A stretch of 64,000 nucleotides of DNA from Mycolicibacterium septicum DSM 44393 (GTDB lineage Bacteria > Actinomycetota > Actinomycetes > Mycobacteriales > Mycobacteriaceae): contig NZ_HG322952.1 of NCBI RefSeq assembly GCF_000455325.1, positions 312,053-376,052 of the forward strand, given 5' to 3'. The position numbers and the translations under genes were made by a program. This document shows positions 9,219 through 16,875 of this stretch, piece by piece. Positions within the stretch are counted from its first letter, which is position 1; each line of letters opens with the position of its first letter. Below the pieces are notes generated by a model. The model was not told the DNA's origin and searched no databases. It worked only from the letters and a program-made list of their open reading frames with translations.

Positions 9219-9260
9219 TTGCCGCGAGGATCGCGGCACCATGGGCGAAAGCCCCGACCA

Positions 9261-9280
9261 TTAGGGACCAAAGACCCTGG
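9261..9280 (-). promoter_or_regulatory. DosR (DevR) binding box upstream of PPOX gene
   Basis: TTAGGGACCAAAGACCCTGG on the plus strand fits the 20-base DosR palindrome (TT-GGGAC-TWWA-GTCCC-AA type): GGGAC, central CAAA, then GACCC. It lies in the 83-base gap between devR and the PPOX gene, so it would activate PPOX and devS separately from the upstream part of the cluster. Confidence 0.75.
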
Positions 9281-9289
9281 GAGCCAGGA

Positions 9290-9928
9290 CTACTGGCGGT
9301 GGCGGTCCAGCGTCGAGGCGAATACCGCGGCCTGTGTGCGGCGTTCCATGCCGAGCTTTGCCAACAACCGCGACACGTAGTTCTTGACGGTCTTCTCGGC
9401 GAGGAACATCCGGGCTGCGATCTGCCGGTTGGTCAGCCCCTCCCCCAGCAGATCCAGCAGCACCCGCTCCTGCTGCGTCAGCCCGGCCAACGGGTCGGAA
9501 CGCTCGGCGTCCCCACGCAGCTTGGCCATCAGGGCCGTGGCGGCGCGATTGTCCAACAACGACTTCCCGGCCCCCACGTCCTTGATCGCCTTGGCCAGCT
9601 CCATGCCCTTGATGTCCTTGACCACATAGCCGCTGGCGCCGGCCAGGATGGCATCCAGCATGGCCTCGTCGGAGGTGAACGAGGTCAGCATCAGGCAGCG
9701 CAGATCGGGCATGCGCGACAACAGTTCCCGGCACAGCTCGATACCGTTGCCGTCGGGCAACCGGACATCGAGCACCGCGACGTCCGGCGCCAGCGCGGGC
9801 ACCCGGGCCAGCGCCTGGGCCACCGAATCGGCCTCGCCGATCACATCCAGCTCCGGGTCGGCGCTGAGCAGGTCGATCAGCCCGCGGCGAACCACCTCAT
9901 GGTCATCGACCAGAAAAACTCTGATCAT
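9290..9928 (-). CDS. devR: NarL/LuxR-type response regulator DevR (DosR)
   Basis: A 212-residue response regulator. The receiver domain (residues 1-120) has the acidic pair in VFLVDDHE, the phospho-acceptor aspartate in AVLDVRLPDG and the conserved lysine in YVVKDIKG. The C-terminal LuxR helix-turn-helix (about 145-205, LTNRQIAARMFLAEKTVKNYVS) matches DevR, including the recognition helix KTVKNYVS known from M. tuberculosis DosR. The start is the ATG at 9928; upstream in-frame codons are not conserved-looking. It is the master regulator of the hypoxic dormancy response and should act on the boxes at 9261 and 11427. Encoded 10 bases after the universal-stress gene. Confidence 0.95.
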   Translation of the reverse strand: MIRVFLVDDHEVVRRGLIDLLSADPELDVIGEADSVAQALARVPALAPDVAVLDVRLPDGNGIELCRELLSRMPDLRCLMLTSFTSDEAMLDAILAGASGYVVKDIKGMELAKAIKDVGAGKSLLDNRAATALMAKLRGDAERSDPLAGLTQQERVLLDLLGEGLTNRQIAARMFLAEKTVKNYVSRLLAKLGMERRTQAAVFASTLDRHRQ

Positions 9929-9938
9929 CCCCCGAGTC

Positions 9939-10388
9939 TCACAATCGGGGGCGCCGATCGCAAGTGAGCACCGCGCAACCCGAACGCGCCACGGCGCTCT
10001 GCAGCCCGGCCGAATCCTGCTGGTCCGCACCGAGCACGAGCACCTGGGCCGACTCCGGATGTGCCGTCAGGTATTCCGCGATGCTGCCGTAGCCGTCGAT
10101 GCTCTGCGCATCGAGGTCTGGCGAACGCTTCAGCGCACGGTTCAGGCGGCGCTCGAGCTGTGCGGCCGACAACCGGTCGCGCTCGGCGACGGCGGTCTCG
10201 TCGTACATCTCACGGTGCCGGGCTCCCCAGGTGGTCAGCACCCGCAAAGGCGCCCCGAGCCGCACGGCTTCGTCGATCGCGGTGTGCAGGGCGTCGTTGC
10301 TGGCGGTGCGGCCGTCGGCTTCGACCACGACGGCCGCACCAGCGGTGAGAGCAGTGGCGGAGGCGGGATCGATCAGGGTGTCTGTCAT
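9939..10388 (-). CDS. Universal stress protein-like single domain (Rv3134c position)
   Basis: A 149-residue protein with the N-terminal strand-helix pattern of UspA domains (VVVEADGRTASNDALHTAIDEAV, about 20-42) and the closing strand VLVLGADQ. It occupies the place of Rv3134c, which precedes devR in M. tuberculosis, but that protein has two Usp domains and this has one. The ATP-binding glycine pattern G-2x-G-9x-G-S/T near the C-terminus is not recognisable, so nucleotide binding is doubtful. Spacing is 22 bases from the nitroreductase and 10 bases from devR, giving one operon under the DosR box at 11427. Confidence 0.8.
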   Translation of the reverse strand: MTDTLIDPASATALTAGAAVVVEADGRTASNDALHTAIDEAVRLGAPLRVLTTWGARHREMYDETAVAERDRLSAAQLERRLNRALKRSPDLDAQSIDGYGSIAEYLTAHPESAQVLVLGADQQDSAGLQSAVARSGCAVLTCDRRPRL

Positions 10389-10410
10389 GGGTCAGCTCCT
10401 ATCGGGACGG

Positions 10411-11394
10411 TCAGGATTCGAAGGTCAGGAAGGCCTCGACGGCGCGGCGCGGAGTGGGCGGCGGCGCGTCGGTGATCGTCGGGGCGATGCCGATCCGCAC
10501 CAGCAACTGCGGACAGGCGTCGCGGCCGGTCAGGGTCGCGATGATGTCGCGGCTGGCGTGCAGTTCGGTCACGTGGCTCACCGGGCAGGTGGCCAGGCCC
10601 GACACCGTGCATTCCAGCAGCAGCGCCGAGAGCGCCTCGCCGGCATCGAGGGCGTCCGCCCGGCTGTAGCCGTCGGTGGACAGCACCACCAGGGTGGCCG
10701 AATCGTCGCGAACTGTGGGGCGCCGATCGGTGTGTGAGGTGACCGGGAAAGTGCGTGCCACCGCGACGCGCTCACTTTCGGCGGCCGACACCAGCGAGCT
10801 CTGCGGGATACCGTCTTCGGTCGCGAACGGTGTTGTCCACCAGGCAAGTTCGGCGTGGTAAGCAGAATCGTAGAGCCGCAGCGACTCGGTCAGCTCGGCG
10901 GCCTCGGCCACGGTTTCGCGCATCTCCTCGGCCAGCACGTCCAGGTGTACCGGGCCTTCGGCCAACCGCGCCCGCAGCAGTACCTCGAAGGCATCCCAGT
11001 CCGCGTACCCGGTCATGGGCAGCCGGTCGGTGCGCCGGGCCAGGATCGCGTCAGCCCTCCGCCGGTGGGCGTCGGTGACGAAGGACATCGGCGAGAACTG
11101 CAGCGTCGCCAGGTGGTCGGGGTCGTTCGGATTGGGGAAGCGGTCGACGGCGGTATCCCAGCCGGCCGCGGCCATGGCGACGCGCAGGTGGTCCAGGAGC
11201 ACTCCGCAGCTGATGACCGCTTCACGCGAGGACCGGTCGGTCGCACTCACCACCCGGTACGGGTCGAGGAACAGGTGCAGGCAGTCCTGTTCGGCCACCA
11301 GGCGCCAGGGTTGGGTGTTGTGCAGGGAGGGTGCACGCGATGCCAGCTGCACCGCACGGGTGAGGGTCGCTGTATCGGACATCGTGTCGGGCAT
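10411..11394 (-). CDS. Acg-family FMN-binding nitroreductase-like protein (Rv3131-like)
   Basis: A 327-residue member of the Acg family (Rv2032, Rv3127, Rv3131), nitroreductase-fold flavoproteins strongly induced by DosR. The hallmark APSLHNTQPWRL occurs at about residues 21-32. Family members bind FMN but lack normal nitroreductase activity and may sequester flavin (family knowledge). The ATG at 11394 gives MPDTMSDT; the ATG at 11382 is an alternative. A DosR box sits 32 bases upstream, so this is the lead gene of the hypoxia operon that continues through the stress protein and devR. Confidence 0.88.
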   Translation of the reverse strand: MPDTMSDTATLTRAVQLASRAPSLHNTQPWRLVAEQDCLHLFLDPYRVVSATDRSSREAVISCGVLLDHLRVAMAAAGWDTAVDRFPNPNDPDHLATLQFSPMSFVTDAHRRRADAILARRTDRLPMTGYADWDAFEVLLRARLAEGPVHLDVLAEEMRETVAEAAELTESLRLYDSAYHAELAWWTTPFATEDGIPQSSLVSAAESERVAVARTFPVTSHTDRRPTVRDDSATLVVLSTDGYSRADALDAGEALSALLLECTVSGLATCPVSHVTELHASRDIIATLTGRDACPQLLVRIGIAPTITDAPPPTPRRAVEAFLTFES

Positions 11395-11426
11395 ACTTCA
11401 AGCCTCGTCGTGCCCGGGCCCGCCGG

Positions 11427-11446
11427 TTAGGGTCTTTGGTCCTCAA
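11427..11446 (-). promoter_or_regulatory. DosR (DevR) binding box upstream of the Acg-type gene
   Basis: On the minus strand the site reads TTGAGGACCAAAGACCCTAA, a close match to the DosR palindrome with GGACC and GACCC half-sites around a central AAA. It ends 32 bases before the ATG at 11394 and should drive the nitroreductase, stress-protein and devR genes under hypoxia, including positive autoregulation of devR. Confidence 0.78.
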
Positions 11447-11464
11447 ACCGACGCGATGTGCGTC

Positions 11465-12349
11465 TCATGCCCCGTTGTTGGGACCGCCCGAATTCGCCCC
11501 GGGGATGTCGGTGATCGGGAAGTTCGGCATCGGAGCGGGCGAGGGTGTCGCGGGCAACGGTGGGATCTCCTCCGGCGGGATGTCCTTGAGCGCCTCGGCC
11601 GGCGGCACGGGCGGCCCGTTGTCGCGGCTCCCGTAGCTGGTGCCGGGCTCACGTTCACCGAGCATGTGGCTGACGGTCACCAGGTGGTAGCCATTGGCCT
11701 TGAGCACGGGGATGAACTGTTGCACCAGATCCACGGTGGACGAGTAGGTGTCATGAAAAAGTACGACATTGTTCGGCTTGATCTGCGTCATCAGCATGTA
11801 CCGGGTGGCGGCGGTGTTGGCGTCGTTGGCCCAGTCGAACGGGATGACGTCCCAATTGATGTCGGCCAACCCCTGCTTGCGGGCCTCGGCCAGGACCTGG
11901 TCGTTGATCAGCCCGCCCGCCGTGCGCACCAGCTTCGGCCGCTGGCCCGTTGCGGCCTCGATGGCGTCGCTGGCCTTACTGAACTGGGCCGGGATGTCCT
12001 CCGGCGGGATGGTCGTCATGTTGGGGTGTTCCCAGGTGTGGCTGCCCAATTCCATCCCGGCCTCGACCACCCGCTTGGAACCCTCGGGATTGGCGGCGAC
12101 CTTGTTGCCGATCTGGAAGAACGTCGCCTTTGCGTCGTTGTCCTTGAGGATCTGCAGGAGCCGGTCGGTGTACGGCCCGGGCCCGTCGTCGAAGGTCAGT
12201 GCGATGCACTTCTCCTCGGCGCAGTCCACGTCATCGGGGCCGTCCCGGTGGATGTGCCCGGTGAGTGCCCCCACCACCAGGACCACGACGGCGGCTGTCA
12301 CGCCGACTACCGTCCACCGCCACGCCTGACTGTTGGGGAGCCTCGCCAC
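11465..12349 (-). CDS. Polysaccharide deacetylase (NodB domain), membrane-anchored
   Basis: A 294-residue carbohydrate esterase family 4 protein, positional match of Rv1096, proposed to deacetylate peptidoglycan. A single N-terminal membrane helix (about 11-30) serves as anchor or signal. The NodB domain has motif 1 TFDDGP (Asp54, Asp55), motif 2 SHTWEH (His104, His108 as metal ligands), motif 4 in WDVIPFDW (166-173) and motif 5 LFHD (His199). Motif 3 reads VRTAGG rather than the usual RPPxG. A 55-residue Pro/Glu-rich tail follows the domain. Acts outside the membrane on the cell wall. Confidence 0.92.
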   Translation of the reverse strand: MARLPNSQAWRWTVVGVTAAVVVLVVGALTGHIHRDGPDDVDCAEEKCIALTFDDGPGPYTDRLLQILKDNDAKATFFQIGNKVAANPEGSKRVVEAGMELGSHTWEHPNMTTIPPEDIPAQFSKASDAIEAATGQRPKLVRTAGGLINDQVLAEARKQGLADINWDVIPFDWANDANTAATRYMLMTQIKPNNVVLFHDTYSSTVDLVQQFIPVLKANGYHLVTVSHMLGEREPGTSYGSRDNGPPVPPAEALKDIPPEEIPPLPATPSPAPMPNFPITDIPGANSGGPNNGA

Positions 12350-12371
12350 CCCGGCAGCCTACCGGGCCGGC

Positions 12372-12420
12372 GATTTGGGTGCGTTTACCGGCGATGAGCG
12401 CCGGTAAACGCACCCAAATC
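12372..12420. terminator. Perfect 22-base inverted repeat between phoH2 and the deacetylase gene
   Basis: Arms of 22 bases (left arm begins GATTTGGGTGCGTTTACC) pair perfectly around a five-base ATGAG loop. It lies downstream of the phoH2 stop on the minus strand and upstream of the deacetylase start. It can fold as a strong hairpin but has no T-run, so it may be a terminator or another structural element. Confidence 0.65.
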
Positions 12421-12430
12421 ACTCAGGGGC

Positions 12431-13744
12431 TCAGGGCAGGGCGCCGGGGCTGAACTCCTCCAGCATCTCGGTGACGAGCGCGGCGATCGGCGAACGTTCA
12501 CTGCGCTGCAGCGTGATGTGGGCGAACAAGGGGTGGCCCTTGAGCTTCTCGATCACCGCCGCGACACCGTCGTGGCGGCCCACCCGCAGGTTGTCGCGCT
12601 GGGCCACGTCGTGGGTCAGCACCACCCGCGAGCCCGCACCGAGCCGTGACAGCACGGTCAGCAGCACATTGCGTTCCAGTGACTGCGCCTCATCGACGAT
12701 GACGAACGAGTCGTGCAGGGACCGGCCCCGAATGTGCGTCAGCGGAAGCACTTCCAGCATTCCGCGGGCGAGTACCTCCTCCAGCACCGCCGGGCTGGCC
12801 AACCCTTCGAGGGTGTCGAAGACAGCCTGGGCCCACGGACCCATCTTCTCGCTCTCACTGCCCGGCAGGTAGCCGAGATCCTGTCCGCCGACCGCATACA
12901 GCGGACGGAACACCACGACCTTGCGCTGAGTTCGCCGTTCCAGCACGGCTTCCAGACCCGCGCACAGAGCGAGCGCGGATTTGCCGGTGCCTGCCTTGCC
13001 GCCGAGCGAGACTATGCCGACAGACTCGTCGAGCAGCAGATCGAGGGCGACGCGCTGCTCGGCTGACCTTCCCCGGAGGCCGAACACTTCGCGATCACCA
13101 CGCACCAGCTGCACACGCTTCTCGGCGTTGACCCGCCCGAGCGCCGACGAACTGCCACCCAGCAACCGAATTCCGGTGTGGCAGGGCAGATCCCGAGCCT
13201 CGGTCAGATCGATCTCGCCGTCGGAGAACAGCGTGTCGATATCCTCTGGCGCCACATCGAATTCGGTCATCCCGGTCCACCCGGACACCACGACATCCTG
13301 CGCGTGGTACTCGTCGGCAGCCAGGCCAACCGCACCGGCTTTGACGCGCAGCGGGATGTCCTTGCTCACCAGCGTGACATGCTTACCCTCCGCAGCGAGA
13401 TTGGCCGCACACGCGAGGATCCGGGTGTCGTTGGTCTCGGTACGGAAGCCCGTCGGCAACACCGACTGGTCGATGTGATTCAACTCGACCTGCAGTGTGC
13501 CGCCTTCTGCGCCAACAGGAATCGGCTGATCCAGCCGTCCGTGCTCAAGCCGCAGATCATCGAACATCCGTAACGCCTGCCGAGCGAACCAGCCCAGCTC
13601 ATGGTGATGCCGTTTGGCCTCCAGCTCGCTGATCACGACCAGCGGGACCACCACTTCATGCTCGGCGAACCGCGTGCATGCCCATGGATCGGACAGCAAC
13701 ACGGATGTGTCGAGCACATAGGTACGGACAGGAGTATCAGTCAC
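12431..13744 (-). CDS. phoH2: PhoH2: PIN-domain RNase fused to PhoH ATPase
   Basis: A 437-residue two-domain protein. The N-terminal PIN domain (about 1-150) begins TYVLDTSVLLSDP with catalytic Asp12 and further acidic residues; the C-terminal PhoH ATPase (about 215-437) has Walker A GKAGTGKS and Walker B FVIVDEAQS. Mycobacterial PhoH2 (Rv1095) is an ATP-dependent RNA helicase and ribonuclease reported to be paired with a small upstream antitoxin-like gene, phoAT. The start is a GTG that overlaps the stop of the 44-codon ORF at 13741-13875 (GTGA), in line with such coupling. Cytoplasmic. Confidence 0.94.
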   Translation of the reverse strand: MTDTPVRTYVLDTSVLLSDPWACTRFAEHEVVVPLVVISELEAKRHHHELGWFARQALRMFDDLRLEHGRLDQPIPVGAEGGTLQVELNHIDQSVLPTGFRTETNDTRILACAANLAAEGKHVTLVSKDIPLRVKAGAVGLAADEYHAQDVVVSGWTGMTEFDVAPEDIDTLFSDGEIDLTEARDLPCHTGIRLLGGSSSALGRVNAEKRVQLVRGDREVFGLRGRSAEQRVALDLLLDESVGIVSLGGKAGTGKSALALCAGLEAVLERRTQRKVVVFRPLYAVGGQDLGYLPGSESEKMGPWAQAVFDTLEGLASPAVLEEVLARGMLEVLPLTHIRGRSLHDSFVIVDEAQSLERNVLLTVLSRLGAGSRVVLTHDVAQRDNLRVGRHDGVAAVIEKLKGHPLFAHITLQRSERSPIAALVTEMLEEFSPGALP

Positions 13745-13875
13745 GTGGCGCTCCTAGAACCCGCGCGGCCCCACACGAGTTGCTCGGTGGACACTGCGGC
13801 ACCAGGACCGGAGCCGGTCCTCTCGAGATCTAACCGATCGGTACCGTCCGGACAGCAGAGCATGTCGCTAGCCAT
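13741..13875 (-). CDS. Small ORF upstream of phoH2 (candidate phoAT)
   Basis: An open frame of 44 codons beginning MASDMLCCPDGTDRLDLE and ending at a TGA that overlaps the phoH2 GTG by four bases. It is bounded upstream by the desA2 stop. A GGGAG motif lies about 15 bases before the ATG, longer than ideal; an alternative ATG is at 13863. The position and overlap are those described for phoAT, the antitoxin-like partner of PhoH2 in mycobacteria. I cannot compare its sequence with the published PhoAT, so identity rests on context. Confidence 0.5.
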   Translation of the reverse strand: MASDMLCCPDGTDRLDLERTGSGPGAAVSTEQLVWGRAGSRSAT

Positions 13876-13944
13876 CGGATTCGACGCTACTCCCGCCTCA
13901 GCGGGGTTGCTGGCTGGCGCGCCGCGCGCGTGGCGCCCGGCGCG

Positions 13945-14772
13945 TTACGTGTTGATGAACTCCTGGAGCGCAGCCTCGTCGGCCAGTCCCCAGGCGGTGA
14001 TCCGGTCGGAGATGACCTTCGCCAGATCGGCCTTGTCGAAGATGCCGGCCTCGGCCACCACGGCGACCTTGTCCTGATAGGCATCGATGTCCGCACCGAT
14101 CACGTCCAGCTCGCGGGCCCTGGCCGCGATGGCCGCCACGGTCTCGTCGCGGTGGGTGCCCAGCAGGTGCGACACCAGGTTGGCGAAGAACTCCTCGTGC
14201 CGCTCCTCGTCGAGGACGATGCGGCCGACCAGAGACTTCAACACCGGCTCGGCGATCTGCGCTTCGAGGTTGCGGGTGAACACCGCGTGCGCACGCTCGA
14301 AGAACGTCATGAACACCAGCGTCTCGATCTGGCTGTAGCTGTCGGCGCGGTAGCCCTTCATCACGTGCTCGACGCGCACGTCCTCGTTGGCCGTCGGGTC
14401 GATCTCGCGGGTGACGACGAGGTAGTTGCGCAGCGCGACGGCGTGCAGGTGCTCCTCGGCGGTCCAGCGACCCAGGAAGCGGCCCCACTTGTCCTCGAGG
14501 ATGAAGTGCTCGACGAGCTCGCGGTGGTATCCGGACAGGTTGTCCTTGGTGATCAGCAGGATCTCCAGGGCGTCCGTGATCGTCTTGGGCAGGGTCACCT
14601 GCGACGGATCCCAGTCCTGGCCACCGAGGAAGGCGAAGTTCTCGCCCTGGTCGAACGGCACGTAATCGTGCGCGTACCAGAGATCCTCGGTATCCAGGTG
14701 GCGACGCAGCTCGGCCTCGACAACGGGCTCAAGCTCCAAGGTCAGCGCATTAGCGACAGGTTTCTGTGCCAT
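13945..14772 (-). CDS. desA2: Acyl-[ACP] desaturase DesA2
   Basis: A 275-residue soluble di-iron desaturase, counterpart of Rv1094, needed for mycolic acid precursor desaturation. Ligand motifs are TAEEHLH (Glu107, His110) and LDEERH (Glu189, His192), with acidic residues in FFERAH (Glu159). Length is that of mycobacterial DesA2. A -10-like TACAGT ends six bases before the ATG, so the mRNA is probably leaderless, and a near-palindrome overlaps that element. In mycobacteria desA1 and desA2 are repressed by the TetR-type regulator MadR (family knowledge), which would explain the palindrome. Confidence 0.94.
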   Translation of the reverse strand: MAQKPVANALTLELEPVVEAELRRHLDTEDLWYAHDYVPFDQGENFAFLGGQDWDPSQVTLPKTITDALEILLITKDNLSGYHRELVEHFILEDKWGRFLGRWTAEEHLHAVALRNYLVVTREIDPTANEDVRVEHVMKGYRADSYSQIETLVFMTFFERAHAVFTRNLEAQIAEPVLKSLVGRIVLDEERHEEFFANLVSHLLGTHRDETVAAIAARARELDVIGADIDAYQDKVAVVAEAGIFDKADLAKVISDRITAWGLADEAALQEFINT

Positions 14773-14778
14773 GCGGTA

Positions 14779-14798
14779 ACTGTAACCCGGGTTTACAG
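14779..14798 (-). promoter_or_regulatory. desA2 -10 element overlapped by a near-palindrome (candidate MadR operator)
   Basis: CTGTAACCCGGGTTTACAG (14780-14798) is a 19-base imperfect palindrome with CTGTAA and TTACAG ends around CCCGGG. The minus-strand TACAGT at 14784-14779 is a good -10 six bases upstream of the ATG, so a repressor bound here would block the promoter directly. Assignment to MadR is inference from the target gene. Confidence 0.5.
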
Positions 14799-14839
14799 GT
14801 TTCCGAAACTCAGGTCCCTGTGTGTCGCGGCACCCCAGC

Positions 14840-16303
14840 TCAGAGTGTGAGGCCCGGGTACAGCGGGTTGGCGTCGAGCAGCTCGGCCGAGGCCGCGCGC
14901 ACCCGATCAGCGGTTCCGTCGGCCGACTTGTACTTGGCCTTCGAGGTCCCCTCGGCCTGCGTGTTGGACAGCACGTCGACGATCAGCTCGGCCACCCGGT
15001 CGAAGTCGTCGGCGCCGAATCCGCGGCTCGTCAGCGCCGGGGTGCCCAGCCGGATGCCGCTGGTGTACCAGGCGCCGTTGGGGTCGGCCGGGATCGCGTT
15101 GCGGTTGGTGACGACGCCCGCGTCCAGCAGAGCGGACTCGGCCTGGCGGCCGGTCAGACCGAACGAACGCACGTCGAGCAGCACCAGGTGGTTGTCGGTG
15201 CCACCGGTGACCAGGCCCGCATCCCGCTTGACGAAGCCGTCGGCCAGCGCCTGGGCGTTGTCGGCGACCTGCTGGGCGTAGGTCCGGAACGACGGCTGGC
15301 GCGCCTCGGCCAGCGCGACGGCCTTGGCCGCCATCACGTGGCTCAGCGGCCCGCCGAGCACCATCGGGCAACCCTTGTCCACGGCAGGCGCGAATTCCTC
15401 GGTGGCCAGCACCATGCCGCCGCGCGGTCCGCGCAGCGACTTGTGGGTGGTGGTCGTGGTGACGTGGGCGTGCGGCACCGGGTTCTCGTCACCGGTGAAC
15501 ACCTTGCCCGCGACCAGCCCGGCGAAGTGCGCCATGTCGACCATCAGGGTGGCGCCGACCTCGTCGGCGATCTCGCGCATCTTGGCGAAGTTCACCCGGC
15601 GCGGGTAGGCCGAGTAGCCCGCGACCAGCACCAACGGCTTGAACTCGCGAGCCGCCGCGGCCACCGCGTCGTAGTCCAGGAAACCCGTCTCGGGGTTGGT
15701 CCCGTAGCTGTGCTGGTGGAACATCTTGCCCGAGATGTTGGGCCGGAAGCCGTGGGTCAGGTGCCCGCCGGCATCCAGGGACATGCCGAGCAGGCGCTGA
15801 TTGCCCAGCTTGTTGCGCAGGGTCTCCCAGTCCGCCTCGGACAGGTCGTTGACGTGCTTGGCGCCCAGTTCGGCCAGGCCCGGTGCCTCCACCTTGGTGG
15901 CCAGGATGGCCCAGTAGGCAACGAGATTGGCATCGATGCCGGAGTGCGGCTGGACGTAGGCGTAGGGGGCGCCGAACAGTTCACGCGCATGCTCGGCGGC
16001 CAGGGCCTCGACGGTGTCGACGTTCTGGCAGCCCGCGTAGAAGCGGTGCCCGACGGTGCCCTCGGCGTACTTGTCGGAGAACCAGGTGCCCATGGTGAGC
16101 AGCACCGCCGGGGAGGCGTAGTTCTCACTGGCGATCAACTTGAGCGAATCACGTTGATCGGCAAGCTCTTTGCGGGTGGCTGCCGCGACCCGGGGCTCGA
16201 CGGATTCGATGACCTGCAACGCGGCCTGGTAGGCGGCGCTTGAGGTGTCGGCGTAATCAGCGCCGGAAGCCGCGGGCAAGGTGGATGACGAGTCTGCTGC
16301 CAT
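14840..16303 (-). CDS. glyA: Serine hydroxymethyltransferase, long form
   Basis: A PLP enzyme of 487 residues converting serine and tetrahydrofolate to glycine and methylene-tetrahydrofolate. The PLP lysine lies in VTTTTTHKSLRGPRGG, and the SHMT blocks SGIDANLVAYWAIL, GGHLTHG and VDMAHFAGLV are intact. It is about 60 residues longer than the typical 420-residue bacterial enzyme: there is a 25-residue N-terminal extension and an insertion of roughly 35-40 residues (GLAELGAKHVNDLSEADWE) before LLGMSLDAGGH. This long form occurs in other actinobacteria. It stands at the glyA1 locus, 10 bases after a small membrane-protein gene. Confidence 0.94.
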   Translation of the reverse strand: MAADSSSTLPAASGADYADTSSAAYQAALQVIESVEPRVAAATRKELADQRDSLKLIASENYASPAVLLTMGTWFSDKYAEGTVGHRFYAGCQNVDTVEALAAEHARELFGAPYAYVQPHSGIDANLVAYWAILATKVEAPGLAELGAKHVNDLSEADWETLRNKLGNQRLLGMSLDAGGHLTHGFRPNISGKMFHQHSYGTNPETGFLDYDAVAAAAREFKPLVLVAGYSAYPRRVNFAKMREIADEVGATLMVDMAHFAGLVAGKVFTGDENPVPHAHVTTTTTHKSLRGPRGGMVLATEEFAPAVDKGCPMVLGGPLSHVMAAKAVALAEARQPSFRTYAQQVADNAQALADGFVKRDAGLVTGGTDNHLVLLDVRSFGLTGRQAESALLDAGVVTNRNAIPADPNGAWYTSGIRLGTPALTSRGFGADDFDRVAELIVDVLSNTQAEGTSKAKYKSADGTADRVRAASAELLDANPLYPGLTL

Positions 16304-16313
16304 GCCTTTTAGC

Positions 16314-16832
16314 CTAGTCGGGGCGGATGTCGCCGTTGATCGGGCCCGGGGCTGGATAGCCGGGATAACCGGGCTGGGGGTACGGCCGCTGGGGTTGCGA
16401 CGCGACCGCGAGGCCCTTGGTCAGTTTCGAGAGCAGCACGAACCACGCGGCGGGCCCGACGAAAACGCAGCCCCACCAGAGCAGCAGGCTCACGGTTTCC
16501 GCCCACGGCCGCTCACCGAGCAGCTTCATCAGGATCGACGGGGTGGTGCCACTGTCGCCTCCGTCGGCGCCGAAGAAGCCGAAGCCGAACATCGCCGACC
16601 ACACCACGATCTGCGCCCAGGCCTGCCCGGAGGTGAGTTCCGGCCCGGGTAGCCGACGCATCATCCTGGTGGTCGCCACCAGAGAGAGCACGAGCACAGG
16701 CGAACAGAGGATGACGAACACCATCATCCAGCCGAGCGGCACGAACAGGCCCCGCCCGACGGCCATCCAGAGCACCAGCAGAAGGTTGATCGGGGTGGCG
16801 ATGGCGGGGATGTCTCGCCGCAGAGACGACAT
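16314..16832 (-). CDS. Hypothetical membrane protein with Pro/Tyr-rich tail
   Basis: A 172-residue protein with four hydrophobic segments (about 14-34, 36-56, 72-92 and 112-135) and a C-terminal tail rich in Pro, Tyr and Gly (PYPQPGYPGYPAPGP). I do not recognise the family. It starts with ATG (MSSLRRD) and ends 10 bases before glyA, so it probably shares a transcript with it. The tail resembles proline-rich cytoplasmic tails of other mycobacterial membrane proteins; no catalytic motifs are visible. Confidence 0.7.
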   Translation of the reverse strand: MSSLRRDIPAIATPINLLLVLWMAVGRGLFVPLGWMMVFVILCSPVLVLSLVATTRMMRRLPGPELTSGQAWAQIVVWSAMFGFGFFGADGGDSGTTPSILMKLLGERPWAETVSLLLWWGCVFVGPAAWFVLLSKLTKGLAVASQPQRPYPQPGYPGYPAPGPINGDIRPD

Positions 16833-16875
16833 CGTCGGAGCCTAAGCCCGCGATGCCGACGGGATCAGCAGCAGA

